A stretch of DNA of 64,000 nt, from contig NW_026907698.1 of NCBI RefSeq assembly GCF_028389875.1, positions 464,186-528,185 on the forward strand, read 5' to 3'. The DNA is from Rhea pennata (lineage: Eukaryota; Chordata; Aves; Rheiformes; Rheidae). The notes beneath the pieces were generated by a model. It had not been told where the DNA came from. It saw only the letters and a program-made list of their open reading frames with translations, and did not search any database. The position numbers and the translations under genes are program-made. This document shows positions 1 through 11,245 of the stretch, piece by piece (the first letter of the stretch is position 1; each line of letters begins with the position of its first letter).

Positions 1-570
1 ATAGGCCAGCAGAAAGCACACGGCTCCACTCTTGATGATGAGGTCACTTCTGCCTGAGCACCGGATAGGCCAGCTGCAGGAACAAGGCCTGGCAGGTGGT
101 GGTGAGGTCACTTGTGACTGCTGAACTGATTGGACCGCAGCAGAGGGGACTGTGCCTGCAGAGGGGACTGTGAGGTGATTTGCAGCTGAGCAGCTGATGG
201 GGCAGCAGCAGGTCCATGGCTGGACCTGCCTATGTGCTTTGGAGCTCACTTCTGCTGGAGCAGCTGAGAAGTCAGCGTTTGTCTCATGGCTGGGGAAGTT
301 ATGGTGAGGTGCCCGCTGTCTCAGAGGCTTATTGACCAGTGACAGAGACATGTCTATGGTGGTGACTATGAGGTCACCTCCTTCTGGGTCCCTCAGAGCC
401 CAGCAGCAGGCAGGCAGGCGTGGATGTTGACTGGGAGGTCTCTTTCGTCCAAGTACCTGATAGGCCAGCAGTAGCAAATGGCTGGGGAAGTTATCTTGAG
501 GAAACCCATGACTCAGAAGGCCCGAGGCCAGCAGCAGGCACCCGCTTGGTGTCTGCACTTATGAGGGCAC
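1..570. repeat. Degenerate tandem repeat, period about 65 bp
   Basis: A core resembling 'gaggtcact' recurs near 41, 105, 173, 243, 307, 371, 436, 499 and 564, a spacing of 63-70 bp. Companion words such as 'gataggccagc' and 'ggctggggaagttat' recur between the cores. This gives about nine diverged copies, and the repeat starts before the window. Open frames inside it are not genes. I do not recognise the family. Confidence 0.6.
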
Positions 571-3500
571 ATGAGGCAACGGTGAAAGACAAGAGCTGGC
601 GTGGTGAGCCCTTGGGAGAGCACTTGCTCTCTGCTTCCTGGAGGTGGGAAGGGAACAGGCGCAGGGCTGTGCCTGGCTATTCAGAGGCAGTGCCTGTTGC
701 AAGGCCTTGGAGGGCTGGAAGGGACTAGAAGGGCAGGAGAGTTGGGCTTTGTGTGTTTTGGGGCCCCTGGTGGGTCGCCTGCCTGCTGCCAGGTCTAGTC
801 CTGTCCCTGGTGTGTCCCTGCTGCAGAGGCGTGTGTTGGCCAGCCATCCCTTGGGGGGCATCAGTGGGGGTTGCAACATGTCACAGTGGCGGTGTTCCCC
901 ATGGTGGGTACGGGGGTGCCCCCAGTGGAGCAGGTCTGTGCATGGAGAGCCCTACCAAGATGAGGAGGAAAGGGCTAGAGATGGGGATTGGTGCTGGGGC
1001 GGTGGCAGTGGGCACGGGAGGCAGTGTTAGGCGGTATTTGAGAGCACAGCAGCAGATACAGGCCCTTGATGAGCAGGTGAGGAATGGCAGGAAGTGGTCT
1101 CAGCACCAAAGCAGGGCAGAGAAGATGCACAGCAAGGTCAGGAAGCAAGGCCAGAGGAAGGCCAGGAAGAGGACCGTATACCAAGTGGAGGTGCAGCTGC
1201 TGAATGCTTCCATCATTGGGTGTGCTGAGGTGCAGGCATCAGTACCCTCAGATGTCCTGCAATAATGTCCTCTCTCCCCCTCCCTCCTCTCGGTAGCCAT
1301 TGCTAGCCTAAGGATGGCCTCCAAAGAGACTGCAGAGAGCCCTTAGCTGCACCCAGTTGTGTCCCAGCTGCGAAGCCTGGTAGACTGGCCCAGGAGGCTC
1401 TGCCTCTTCTGCTGCCCCAGGGTGTTATGACTAAGTTGCAGAGTGACAGCATGGTGACATCGGTGCCCCAGGGCAACACCACAGACCCCAGTGCCAGTGG
1501 TCTGCTGGCACAGCATTAGCAGTCAGCACAAGGCCCCCAGGATGCCAGCCCTCCTACAGCCCACATTTCCAGGATGCCAGGGCAGCTGGGACTCTCCTTG
1601 TGTGGCTGCACATCTCCTGTGTGTAGCCAGGGAAGCCTGCTGGGCTCCTTCCTGTGCGTTCCTGTGCACCAGAGTGCCCCTGTCACTGCGGAACAGGCAG
1701 GAGTCTGGCCACATCCTGGTTTGGCCACATCTCCTGCAGCTCCTCAAGCAGCCAGGCAGATGATCAGAGCTAGGTACAGTGCCAGCAGCCTGGCAGTGGG
1801 GACCTCCTGGCAGAGATGATGGTGTTGGAGGTGAGGGGCAAGGTAAGTTCCTCTAGGCACCAGATCATGGCCCCAGGTGCCATGGGTGCAGATTCCTCTG
1901 CCTGCCTGCCTTACAGCAGCAGTGCCAGGCCCCTAGCTGCATATCTTCAGGCCCAGAACAGCAGCTGGTCCAGGAAAACAGTGCTCTGTCTTATAAACAT
2001 ATGTTCACAATGAGGACAACCTCTTGAAGGTTGCACAGTGGTTACTGTGTCTGTCAGCACGAACGCCATGCGCTGAGATTGCTGCTGCCAGGCCTCCCAG
2101 CTGTTGGCATAGGCCATTTGAATCATTGTGCCTAGGACTTTCCAAAACATCGGGACCTAAACCAACTTGACGAAGCACACATGAGGAGGTTCATCTGGTT
2201 AATTCATAAAGCCCCCTGTGAACAACATTCTTCTGTTTTTGCTCCTCTGCCTCCCTTGACAATGTCAGTGAAAGGAAATGGCAGTGAGCAAGGCTCTGGA
2301 AGCACAAAGGACCGAGCACTTTCTGGAGTTGGAGCCCGTAGGAAAGTCTTGATTTTCCAAGCATCGTGAACAGTGCTCGGCATGGTTGGTGTAGACTCCG
2401 TTTACTGCAGTCAACCGCTCTACTAAATCTAGCACTCAGCCCCCTCACAGCTCAGCAGGAGGTTTCTGAGGCCTTGCACATGCACCACTGTCTTCTTGTG
2501 TGCATGCCAGCATGTTGGGCAGCAGTTGCACAACTCTCCAAGAGCTGGGCATCTTCCTGAGCATGCCTGGTGTCTTTTCAGGAGACTCTACTGCATATGT
2601 GCAGGCCCATTTTCTCATTGTAGCTTTGTCATTGTCAGGGTGCAGCAAGGGCCAGCTGCTGCCTCTGAGACTGGGAGATGGGAGCCAAAGACTATCAGAT
2701 GCCTGGCATGGCAGGGATGTCATCAGCTAGGGCTCCACCCCGCAGTACCCACCTGAGGTGAGCGAGGCAGACCCATAGCCCGTAACCAGGTTCAAGTATG
2801 CATACATATGTCCCAGAGTGTTTGTGGTGATGGGACAGGCAGTGAGACACGGCGTACTTTTTGCAGTACCTCACCACCCATCCTGTAGTGCGTGATCACC
2901 TCACGCCTCTGCCCAGCCCAGACTGTGCCCGACATGGATTTTAGCAGCTACCATGCTCTGGGATTTTCCAGGGTCTTGTGGGGACACAGCCTTCCTCTGT
3001 TAGGCACTAAAGTAGACTCTTTAGGTTTGGAAATCCTCAGCAAGGTTTCTGGGTCTGAGGTGCTTAAGACAGAGATGATACACTAGAAAAGAGCAAACAT
3101 GACTTTAACTCATATGATCTGGAGAGCTTTCTTCAGGACCCTGGTACTTACTATGCTCCAAAGCCATGGATGAGGCAAGGTAGCAAATCTGGGGAGATTT
3201 TCCTATTTTCTATGAATTTTGCCCAATTTTCCTTCTGGTTGAGTCTGGGGAAAGATACTCCTCCTCTCCTGACCACAGCTGAGCTTGTGCTTTTCAACAT
3301 CGTCTCAGGGCAGTGATTCTCCCCTGGATACAGTCCCTGGCACTCTGGATCCCCTGCAACATCCTGGCTCTCTTGAGGGACTGTACGGTCCTGGCTCTCT
3401 GCATTGTCCACGTTTTTTGCCCTGGCTTCTCAGGACATGTCCACATACTGCAGGGCTACTGCCCAGGCTCCAATGCAGAGCCTGTAAGGCAGTAAAATCC

Positions 3501-5490
3501 CTCAGGACCTGCATTTTGGCTCATTCAGAAATTTGTGAGGTGATCAGCTCCCAGCTTTGCAGCTGCTGGAGTTTGGGGATGTCTCTACCACCAACCTTCC
3601 TACTCCTCCTTGTCTCAGCATAGCCTTTTGTAGAGCAGCACAGCCCCATCAGGGATCCCCAAGAGCAGTACAGCCCCCAGCATGGCCCAGGACCCTCCAG
3701 AGCTGCGTGGCTCTCCTGTTTCCACATGCCCTAATTAAATAGACAATTTCTAACATCACCTTTACAGCATGCTGGCTGGACGTTATAACTTTCGATTGTT
3801 TCCAGTTTTCCCCCTCCCCTTACTCTTGATTCATTCAGATACAGAGCTGCTGATTTGCACTCCAGGGAGTTTCAAGCTTGCTCCATCTTTCACTAATCCA
3901 TGCCCTTAGCCAAATCCTTAATTGTGTTTCTGTCTACCGTTGTCTATCTTTACAAAAGGTTTCTAGTAAGACTGTCCCTTGTGGAAAGTGGACCTCAGTG
4001 AAGGCAGCTCAGACTGAGCATACTGCTGAGCAGTGTAATTATTTTTTATGAAACTCTATCATGCTTTTTTCTTAATTTGTTTGCAATTATATAAAAAGTA
4101 TGTCTATTTGCAGTTGGTGGGAACTGGTGGGAACTGAGCATGTGACCTGTAACATTCAGTTGCAGACTTCAGTGGGAACGGTTTAGCTTTAAGAAGAATG
4201 AGGTAAGACCTTGGTGGTTGATGAGAGCAGTGGCAGGATTGGGGAGATGGACTGGAAGACAGTCTGAACAAAGCCTGACCTGTGGGACACTGCTTTTCCT
4301 ACGTGTCTCAGCTTCATCTGGGGACACTGTGCATTAATCTCAGCTGGAGAATATTGCTGCCACTTATTCTGCAAGTGGGAAAACATGATGATAAATTCTT
4401 ATTATTATAATATATAATTATAGCATAAAATGCATAATAATAATAATTTTAAAAGCAGAAATACTGTCATATTATTAAAGTCTCCATCTTTCAGTTACAC
4501 TCCTGAAGCCTCTACAATTAGCCATACAAGACTTGACAAAAATTATCAGGAGAGACGAGGTTCCTCGGGGCTTTTTACATTTCAATAAGCCGCACGGTGT
4601 ACTTGGTGCTGAGTCCACCAACCTCGGCTGCTGAGAGGAGACTGAACAAAACATTCAAGAAGTCAAAGTCAGAAGCAGAGCCCTAAGTTGCACAAAACAT
4701 TAATGGGTCCCACCGAGGGCCGTTAGCAGCACAGACCCCCTGGGGGTGGATTAGTGCAGAAGGCTGGAGGCAGTGATTGTAGGTAGGTGAAGGCAAAGTC
4801 AAGGTGACGCTGATGCTGAGTCAACCTTTGATGTGTTTTGTCAAGCAAAATGGCCGATCGCAGACAGCCAGCTCCTGAGAAGGGAGATCCTTTCCCCCAT
4901 GAGATGCTCAGGGCTGCTCTTGGTGACAGTGTGCAGGTGGGAGTGTACAATGCCGAGTGCAGGACGACACCTCCTGGGGTTCCCTGATTGGCAAGGGGAC
5001 AATGAGGCACTGGTGTCTCCTGGTAGGCCTCAGTGAGAGACAACTGCCCCTGTTTTTCAGGCCCTTCAGCCTTGCCAATGCCCTCAGTTGTCTCTACCAC
5101 AGACTGTCCTACACTATCCCCTGCCTACTGCTGGGTGCCCGTGGACTGTAGCTACCCAAGCGGTTTCCTCACTTTGCTCTCACCTCAGGATCTCCCTCTC
5201 TTTACTGATGTCTCCCTGTCCTCACTGGCTGTTCCTTGAAACACAGGGCCAGGGGCTGATCACAGACTCCCTCTGGGTAACCTGTAGTACCACAGCACTA
5301 CTCATCAAGTGACGTTGATTCATTTTGACACCTGTTTTGAACCTCCCAAGCTGCAGATTGACTCTCCCCTTCTTGTGCTGCTTGTCACTACCAAGAAGAC
5401 TGCCTGAGAGCCCCACACAGGTACACACTACTCCATCCGTGGCCATCCCAGGGCTAAGTTGAGGGAGGAAGTGACTCCCCTTGTGTGAGT
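571..5490. other. About 4.9 kb with no recognisable gene
   Basis: Only short open frames occur on either strand and none resembles a known family. The longest is a plus frame at 753-1265. Its last part is basic and rich in Gln, Arg and Lys, but it has no recognisable domain and no supporting splice context. Around 4380-4460 the sequence is AT-rich. This is most likely intergenic DNA with old repeats too decayed to classify by eye. Confidence 0.5.
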
Positions 5491-5499
5491 GGCCACATT

Positions 5500-5760
5500 C
5501 CTCCTGATGTAGCCCATAGCCATTTGGCCTTACTCACAATGAGTGTGCCCCACTGGCTCATAGAGCACTTCTCACGATATCAAAGCCCTTCTCCTCAGGG
5601 ACCCTTCTCAACCAGTAAGGTCCCAACCGAACTTGATGCATGGAGTTATCTTTCCCAGGTGCAGGATTCCTCCCTTCTCCTTGTTAAAATTCAAGAGGTT
5701 TCTGCTGGCTGAATCCCCAAGTTTCTCAAAGTCCTCCAGACTGAAGTTCCCTTATGGCAT
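5500..5760 (-). mobile_element. CR1-type LINE fragment (decayed)
   Basis: The plus strand reads like the antisense of the CR1 reverse-transcriptase region: 'ttggcctta', a 'ctggctcat' segment, 'cccttctcctcaggg', then 'ccaggtgcagga' followed by the 'cttgttaaaattcaagag' stretch, in the usual order. CR1 sense is therefore the minus strand. Both ends are indistinct and the copy is highly diverged. The assignment rests on remembered CR1 consensus. Confidence 0.5.
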
Positions 5761-6039
5761 TCGTTAATGTGTGTTTACAGATGGTTTGCTTTGACTTTTG
5801 GTGCCTCTAAGAAGAGAACAGCAAGTGGAATAGCATAACACCATAAGTAATTAAAGGAGGTTCTAGCTTAATGGAATTCCTGCCTGAAATAGGATTTACC
5901 AGGGCAATCATCTCAGAAATACCAAGTGAGGATATAAAGCAAGCAAAACCAGGGCCAATAGGCAAAAGAATAAATGTGGACAGGATGTTTATATAGGAAG
6001 GTATTGTCTCTTGTCCTCCTGGCATGGACCATGACAAAG

Positions 6040-7110
6040 AGCCCAACTTCATCCTCTTGAGGGCCTCCTCATAGGTGTTGGAAGGCTGCCATTAGGTCTC
6101 TCCAAAGCCATCTCTTCTCCATGCTGAACAAGGCCTGTTCACTCATAGAGCTAGTGCTCCAACTCTGTGACCATCTTGGGGGCCCTCTGCTGAACTTGCT
6201 CCCATTTATCAACATCTTTCTTGTTCGGGGGAGCCCCGAACTGGATGCAATAGTGTACCTTTGGTCTAAGGAGTGGGCAGTAGGTGAGTGATCACTTCCA
6301 TCATTCTTCTAGTTCGTCTCTTATTCACATAGCCTAGCCTGCTGTTGGCCTTCTGTGCTGCTTGAGCACACAGATGTCTCATATTTTATTTTCTGCACAC
6401 CAAGATCCTCAGATCCTTTTCAGCAAAGCTACTCCATGGCAACCCAGTTCCGGGCCTGTATCATTGCAGTATGATATTCTGTTCCAGGTGCAGGAACCTG
6501 GCATTTCTCTGTGCTGCGTTTCATAACATTCCTTATACAGGAGCCCATTACTCCTGCCTGTCCAGAGCCCTCTCAATGGCAGCCCTCAAGCATAAAATGG
6601 GTGCCCCTCACCCACTCTGGAATCATCTACAAACATAACGAATGTTACCTCTGCCAGGCCATTCATCAAAGTGTTAAACAGGACAGGTCCCAGGAGAGAG
6701 CCTGTGGTGCTCCATTTCTCTTCTGGCCTCCTGGAAGAGGACTACCCTATTCACCACAACCCTTTGAGCTCAATCATCCAACCAGTTTTTAACTTTCTGG
6801 GTGTCTACCCACGTAGTTTTTAATGTCCAAGCTTCATGGACCTAGACACGCGATCATAGAGGACTCGCTCCATGACACACTCCCAATCCAAGCAAAACTG
6901 AACAGCCTGTAGTTCTGCAGGTTGTGCTTTTCATCTTTTTTTGAAGTTAAATGCAACATTTCCCTTTCCTCTGTCACTGGAACCTCTCCCAGTCTCCACA
7001 GCCTTCCAAAGACAATGCGGAGTGACCTTCTGAGACAGTGACCAGCTCTCAGAATCCTTGGCTGAGCCCATGCAACCCCATACATTTGCATGGGTTGAGT
7101 TCTCCCAAGT
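6040..7110 (-). mobile_element. CR1-type LINE fragment, about 1.1 kb
   Basis: The plus strand carries the familiar antisense CR1 series in order: a 'cttctccatgctgaacaaggcc' type segment near 6115, 'gggggagccccgaactgga' near 6227, 'gttggccttctgtgctgc' near 6344, 'gtgttaaacaggacaggtccc' near 6671, and 'caaccagtttttaac' near 6778, then more upstream reverse-transcriptase sequence up to about 7110. Sense is the minus strand. It is full of stops and indels, so it is an old inactive copy. It lies where the 3' half of the neighbouring lipoxygenase would be expected. Confidence 0.75.
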
Positions 7111-7844
7111 AAATTCCAATTCAGTGTGCATGCCCTGCTGATTGTCTTTTACCTTGGAAGCCCTGACTTTAGGGGAGTGGCATTTGCGTTGAGTTCTGCG
7201 GAGCTATCTGCACCTGCTGTTACTAAAGCAACAGCAGTTCATCTACATGCCCTTGGCATCCTTGGCAGGTGTCAATAATCCTAGAGGCACTTTGACTTTC
7301 CTAACTGCTTCTCAACATTCCTTGACAATATCACCTTGTCGATGCTGCCACCATGGTTGATGAGGACATCACGGGCCAGCGTGTTGATGTGCAGCATGAA
7401 GCAGAAGTGCGGGATCAGGAGCTGGACAGAGGGGCAGGGACAGCCTGGATGAGGACACCCAATGCCCAGCGGGCATGAAATGGGAGGGCAAAATTTTGTG
7501 GGGGGTGGGGGGAGGACCCTAGGGATCGCAAGGTCCTGCACCGGTAGGATGGGGAGTGAAGGTCAATGGCGCTGTGTTGAGTACCCATCCAGATGTCCCG
7601 GCGTGTTCATGGTGCAAGGTGGAGGGGGGGGCTCACCTTGAAGATGGGGTGGCAGGAAGCCGGGTGGCAATGGCAAAGACCTCACCGAAGAGGTGGGTGC
7701 ACAGCAGGTGTGTGAGGATCTGGTGGACATAGAAGTTGGCATTGCACACCCAGGTCTTCGCCAATCCCACTTGGAATTGCTCGGCAAGAAGATGGGGCTG
7801 GTGGGGGCAGGCTGCTGGTTGAAATGTGAGGAAGAAACCTGAAT

Positions 7845-8274
7845 GTGGGACAGGGACATTGTCCTCTGGGGATGTGGGATGGGGACATCCTCCACCACCA
7901 AGGTGGGATGGAGACGTCCTCCTTTGGGAACGTGGGATGGGGACGTCCTCCTCTGGGGATGTGGGATGGGGATGTCCTCCTCCACCAAGGTGGGATGGGG
8001 ACGTCCTCTTTCACCAAGGTGGGATAGGGACATCCTCCTTCAGGGTCGTGAGATGGGGATGTCCTCCACCACCAAGGTGGGATGGGGACGTCCTCCACCA
8101 GTGACGTGGGATGGAGATGTCATCCTCCATCAATGTGGGACAGGGACCTCCTCCTCCAGCAACGTGGGATGGAGAAGTCCACTTCTATCAATGTGGGTTG
8201 GGGACATCCTCCTCCACCAAGGTGGGATGGAGACATCGTCTTCCTCCACCGATGTGGGATGGCGATATCCCTAT
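7845..8274. repeat. Minisatellite, unit about 29-30 bp, intronic
   Basis: About 15 copies of a unit like 'gtgggatggggacgtcctcc' plus a variable tail ('tccaccaag' or 'tctggggat') run head to tail. They fill the intron between lipoxygenase exons 8275-8597 and 7637-7814. The array directly abuts the mutated donor of the upstream exon. Open frames of 138-272 codons across it on both strands are by-products of the repeat. Confidence 0.85.
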
Positions 8275-8744
8275 CTGGATGGCGATGGGGTGCAGGAGAC
8301 CGTCAGCATCCTGGTGCAGGAGGCAGAGCAGTACCGCCACATACTGCTGCTGCTTGTGGATGGTGCCCGCCAGGAGGCTCTCCAGGATCTCATAGTCCAC
8401 GACGAAGACACGACCTGCCTGCAGCTCCTCCTCCAGCATGGTGCCAGCCCCCAGGGAGTTGGCCACAATTGCCGGTGTCATTGGGAATTTCTCCAGCAGC
8501 TCTGTGCACTTCTGGATGACGATGGGGTTGTTGCCATTGAGGTACTGGTAGCCGAAGAAGGTGTCCTTCCGCCAGTGCCTGGCCACATACTCAGGGACTG
8601 GGGGACAGGAGGGCATCAAGTGTTGTCCCTGCCATCCCCGGGAGATGTTGTGGGGACCTGATGCCTCCCGCTCCTTGAAGGTGGAGGGCAATGAGCAGAA
8701 AAATGGGGAAAAGCATCTTGGGAAAAGCCTCGGTGCTGGAAGGT

Positions 8745-9154
8745 GGTGGGCATCTGCTGGGAGGAGGTGTGGGACACCAGGACGGTGCTGGAACATAGTG
8801 GACATCTCCCAAGAGGAGATGTGGGACACCAAGTTGGTGCTGGGTCATGGTGGGCATCTCCCAGGAAGAGGTGTAGGATGCTGGACAGTGCTGGGACATA
8901 GCGGGTATCTCTTGGGTGGAGATGTGGGACAATGAGATGGTGCTAGGAGGTCATGGACATCTCCTAGTAGGAGATGTGGGACAACAGGATGGTGCTAGGA
9001 CGTGGCGGACATCTCCTAGGAGGAAACATGGGACACTGGGATGGTGTTGGGCATCTCCTGGGGGCAGGTACGGGATGCTAGGACAATGCTGGGGTGTGGT
9101 GAGCATCTCCCAGTGGAGCTACGGGACAGCAGGACAATGCTGAGATGTGGTGGG
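8745..9154. repeat. Minisatellite, unit about 52 bp, intronic
   Basis: Roughly eight copies of a unit containing 'gggcatctcc', 'gatgtgggac' and 'ggtgctgg' occur, each about 50-56 bp long. They lie in the intron between lipoxygenase exons 9985-10064 and 8275-8597. The array is interrupted by an LTR insertion at 9155 and resumes at 9883 with one more copy running to about 9925. Confidence 0.8.
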
Positions 9155-9216
9155 TGTTCTAGTTAGATTCCTGGGGGCCAAATATCTGGTTTGGCAAGCC
9201 AGCACAAACTCACTCA

Positions 9217-9258
<42 letters not shown>

Positions 9259-9882
9259 CTTCAGTAGCAAGCAGTTTATCAGGAGATATTTACAAACAGA
9301 CCAACCCGATGGTAATCTCGAGAAGGACCACCTCAATGCTTGTCCCGATCATCTGCATGGTGAGGCACAATCTTTGCGGGCGTCCCCGAGGAGGCAACGT
9401 GGTCCTCTGTTGTGTAGCAGCCTCTCCCTCCTTTGGAAAAACTCCGGTATTTATGATTTTTTGTGGTAGATGGGAGTCCCGGCCGCTGGGGCCAGCAAGT
9501 GCAGGGAGTCTAGCCCAACTCCGCCCCAGTCACATAACCGGGCTATGATACTGCGCACGTGCGCAGACTTATTTCGGGGGCCACACTTGACTTTGGGAGT
9601 CACTACTTCATTACTCTTCAACTTCTGACCTTCATGTTGACTGCTTCTCATGGTGGTTCTGTGGCTTCCAGCCAGAGAATCCATATGTAACCAACTGCTG
9701 TTCTTTCTCGCAAATTTCCAAGACCTTGTTAGTTACGTATTTGTATGCCGCTTAACACAGTGGTATTGTTCTAGGCACTAAAAAGTTACAACACTAGACT
9801 ATTCTCACCAAGTATCAGGTAGTACAGATACGAAAGTTACAACACGGACCATTCCCATCAAGTATAACGTAGTATGGATACA
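9155..9882 (-). mobile_element. Solo LTR, 728 bp, with 5-bp target-site duplication
   Basis: The segment begins TGTTCT and ends ATACA on the plus strand (TG...CA) and is flanked by identical GTGGG at 9150-9154 and 9883-9887. It carries no internal coding sequence, so it is a solo LTR of an endogenous retrovirus. Minus orientation is suggested by an ATAAA-type signal followed by 'CTGCTTGC' and a GT-rich tract near 9220-9290, as in an R/U5 region. It contains a (CA)n tract (about 9220-9255) and a two-copy repeat of about 50 bp (about 9784-9881). It is inserted within the 52-bp minisatellite. Confidence 0.7.
9220..9255. repeat. (CA)n microsatellite
   Basis: About 18 uninterrupted CA dinucleotides, preceded by two 'cact' units. 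The tract lies inside the solo LTR. Confidence 0.95.
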
Positions 9883-10807
9883 GTGGGCATCTCCTGGGTG
9901 AAGATGTGGGACACCAGGATGGTTGGTGATGTAAGCACAGCTGGGGGAAGCCCTCAGCGGGGTGCTGGATGCCGAGACACTCACCTATATCCCTGCCCTT
10001 GGTCCTGGAGACGATAATCCTCATCTCATCCAGGCTCCTCCAGAAGGTGGGTCTCAGCAGGAAGCCTGAGAGCAGGTGGGTGGCTCCCCTGCAAGGTAGT
10101 GGACACCTCAGCCACCCGCCCCTGACGCCCGGGTGCCCTCGCTGAGTGCCACCAGCACAGGAGGGGATGCGGAGGCTGCTCGGGGCAGCACTCACTGGAA
10201 GAGGAGCATGCCAGTGAAGTTGCTGCCCCACTAGCGGGAGAACTTGGCGTCCAACTGCAGCTTGTGGATGGAGGCCACGTCCAGGCAGTGGGGCCAACCC
10301 TCAGTGAAGCTCTTCCACCTGCGCTGTGGGGGGAGGGGGTGGATGAAAGTGGGACATGCTGGGCGTCACCTCCAGGGGATGCTGAGCCAGCCCGTGCTGC
10401 CCCGTCTCGTCGATAGGCCTCCTGCCGGGCTGCCAGCTCCCGGCGCCAGTGCTCCACGAGCACCTTCAAGATGTCCTCAGCCAGCTTCTTCCCTGGTGGG
10501 GAAGGAGAAGAGGTGAAGACCTTCAGCACCGGCAGATGCCCCAAGGCCGCTGGCAGCACCCGTCCCACCTCCCCAAGGAGCACCGGAAGATGGAGGTGGG
10601 TGGAAAGAGAGGGATGGGAGTCCTACCAGCACCTTCGCAGACCACCAGCTTGGTGACACCCTCCAGCCACTGGTAGTAGGGGAAGCGGTAGCTGTGACCT
10701 CCCGGCGCCATCACCCACACGTCCTGGCGGAACCAGACGTCCTCCAGGAAGAGGCGCCACTTGTGCAGGCGCAGGAGGACCAGGATGCCCAGGTCTCACT
10801 CGCAGCG

Positions 10808-10911
10808 CCACCCAACCACTATCTCATTCCCACCGCCTTCCACTCTTCCCCCCAAAAAATCAGAGAGGGCCGAGAGGGAAACTCAGGCCGTCGGTTGGGC
10901 CAAGGTTACTC
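10808..10911. repeat. 104-bp duplicate of the RNF213-like 3' UTR segment, inside lipoxygenase exon 2
   Basis: This segment matches 11604-11706 in direct orientation with four substitutions and a one-base indel, about 95% identity. It sits between the expected 5' start of lipoxygenase exon 2 (near 10912-10927) and the remainder of that exon (below 10807), so it interrupts the coding exon. The other copy lies beside the polyadenylation signal of the RNF213-like gene. Confidence 0.85.
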
Positions 10912-11158
10912 TGTGAACTCCACTGCCTGTGAGAGGGACTGAAACCAGGGGGCGGTGGTTCCATCGTCACTGTGTCCCACCGGGCCTCTCCTCCTGGCCC
11001 GCCGTGCTCACCTTCCTTGGCGATAAGCAGGATCTCAGTGGCTTCCTGGAGTTCTTGCCTGGCTGTCCACCAGGGTGAGGGAGATGGGGTTGAGGGTGCT
11101 GGCCCCCAGGATGTCACCTGTCATCACCGTCGCCTTGTATGTGGCCATGGTGCAGCCG

Positions 11159-11245
11159 CTTTCTTCTTCTTTGGGGGCTTCTTCTTCTTCAGGGGCTTCT
11201 TCTTCTTCTTTGGGGGCTGCTTCTTCTTTGGGGGAGACCTTCCCG
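11159..11245 (-). repeat. GAA-rich repeat just upstream of the lipoxygenase ATG
   Basis: On the minus strand, blocks of GAA codons alternate with GCCCCC or GCCCCT blocks four times immediately before the ATG at 11148. They are in frame with it and would read as alternating Glu runs and Ala-Pro (KEEEAP-like). No upstream ATG is in frame, so this is probably a 5' untranslated or promoter-proximal triplet repeat, although a missed upstream exon start is possible. Confidence 0.7.

Larger units (their letters stand above)
7335..11148 (-). pseudogene. Arachidonate lipoxygenase (ALOX family) pseudogene, 3' half missing
   Basis: Lipoxygenases are non-heme iron dioxygenases that oxygenate polyunsaturated fatty acids. 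An N-terminal PLAT domain precedes the catalytic domain. Recognisable minus-strand exons are: 11012-11148 (PLAT start, MATYKATV, good Kozak context), about 10627-10807 (rest of PLAT, with DLGILVLLRLHK), 10370-10492 (KKLAEDILKVLVEHW), 10196-10318 (WKSFTEGWPHCLDV), 9985-10064, 8275-8597 (HWRKDTFFGYQYLNG to LLHPIAIQ), 7637-7814 (iron-site pair HQILTHLL) and 7335-7421 (LLIPHFCFMLHINTLA). Defects are an in-frame TGA near the end of exon 1, an in-frame TAG at 10231-10233, frameshifting gaps in 7637-7814, a GT to AT change at the donor below 8275, a 104-bp insertion in exon 2, and no downstream exons with the second iron histidine or C-terminal isoleucine. The ALOX subtype is unclear. Sequencing error could explain single indels but not all of these. 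Confidence 0.8.

Noticed and set aside
753-1265. Plus-strand frame of 170 codons with a basic C-terminal half
   Set aside because: No recognisable domain, and it begins in repeat-like sequence. The weak likeness of its Gly-rich then coiled segment to a retroviral envelope stem is too faint to call.
7563-8661. Frames of 138-272 codons across the 29-bp minisatellite
   Set aside because: They are repeat-driven. Only the minus-strand parts at 7637-7814 and 8275-8597 have lipoxygenase similarity.
8745-9154. CRISPR-like direct repeats
   Set aside because: Units are contiguous and diverged, with no unique spacers, in a vertebrate intron. It is a minisatellite.
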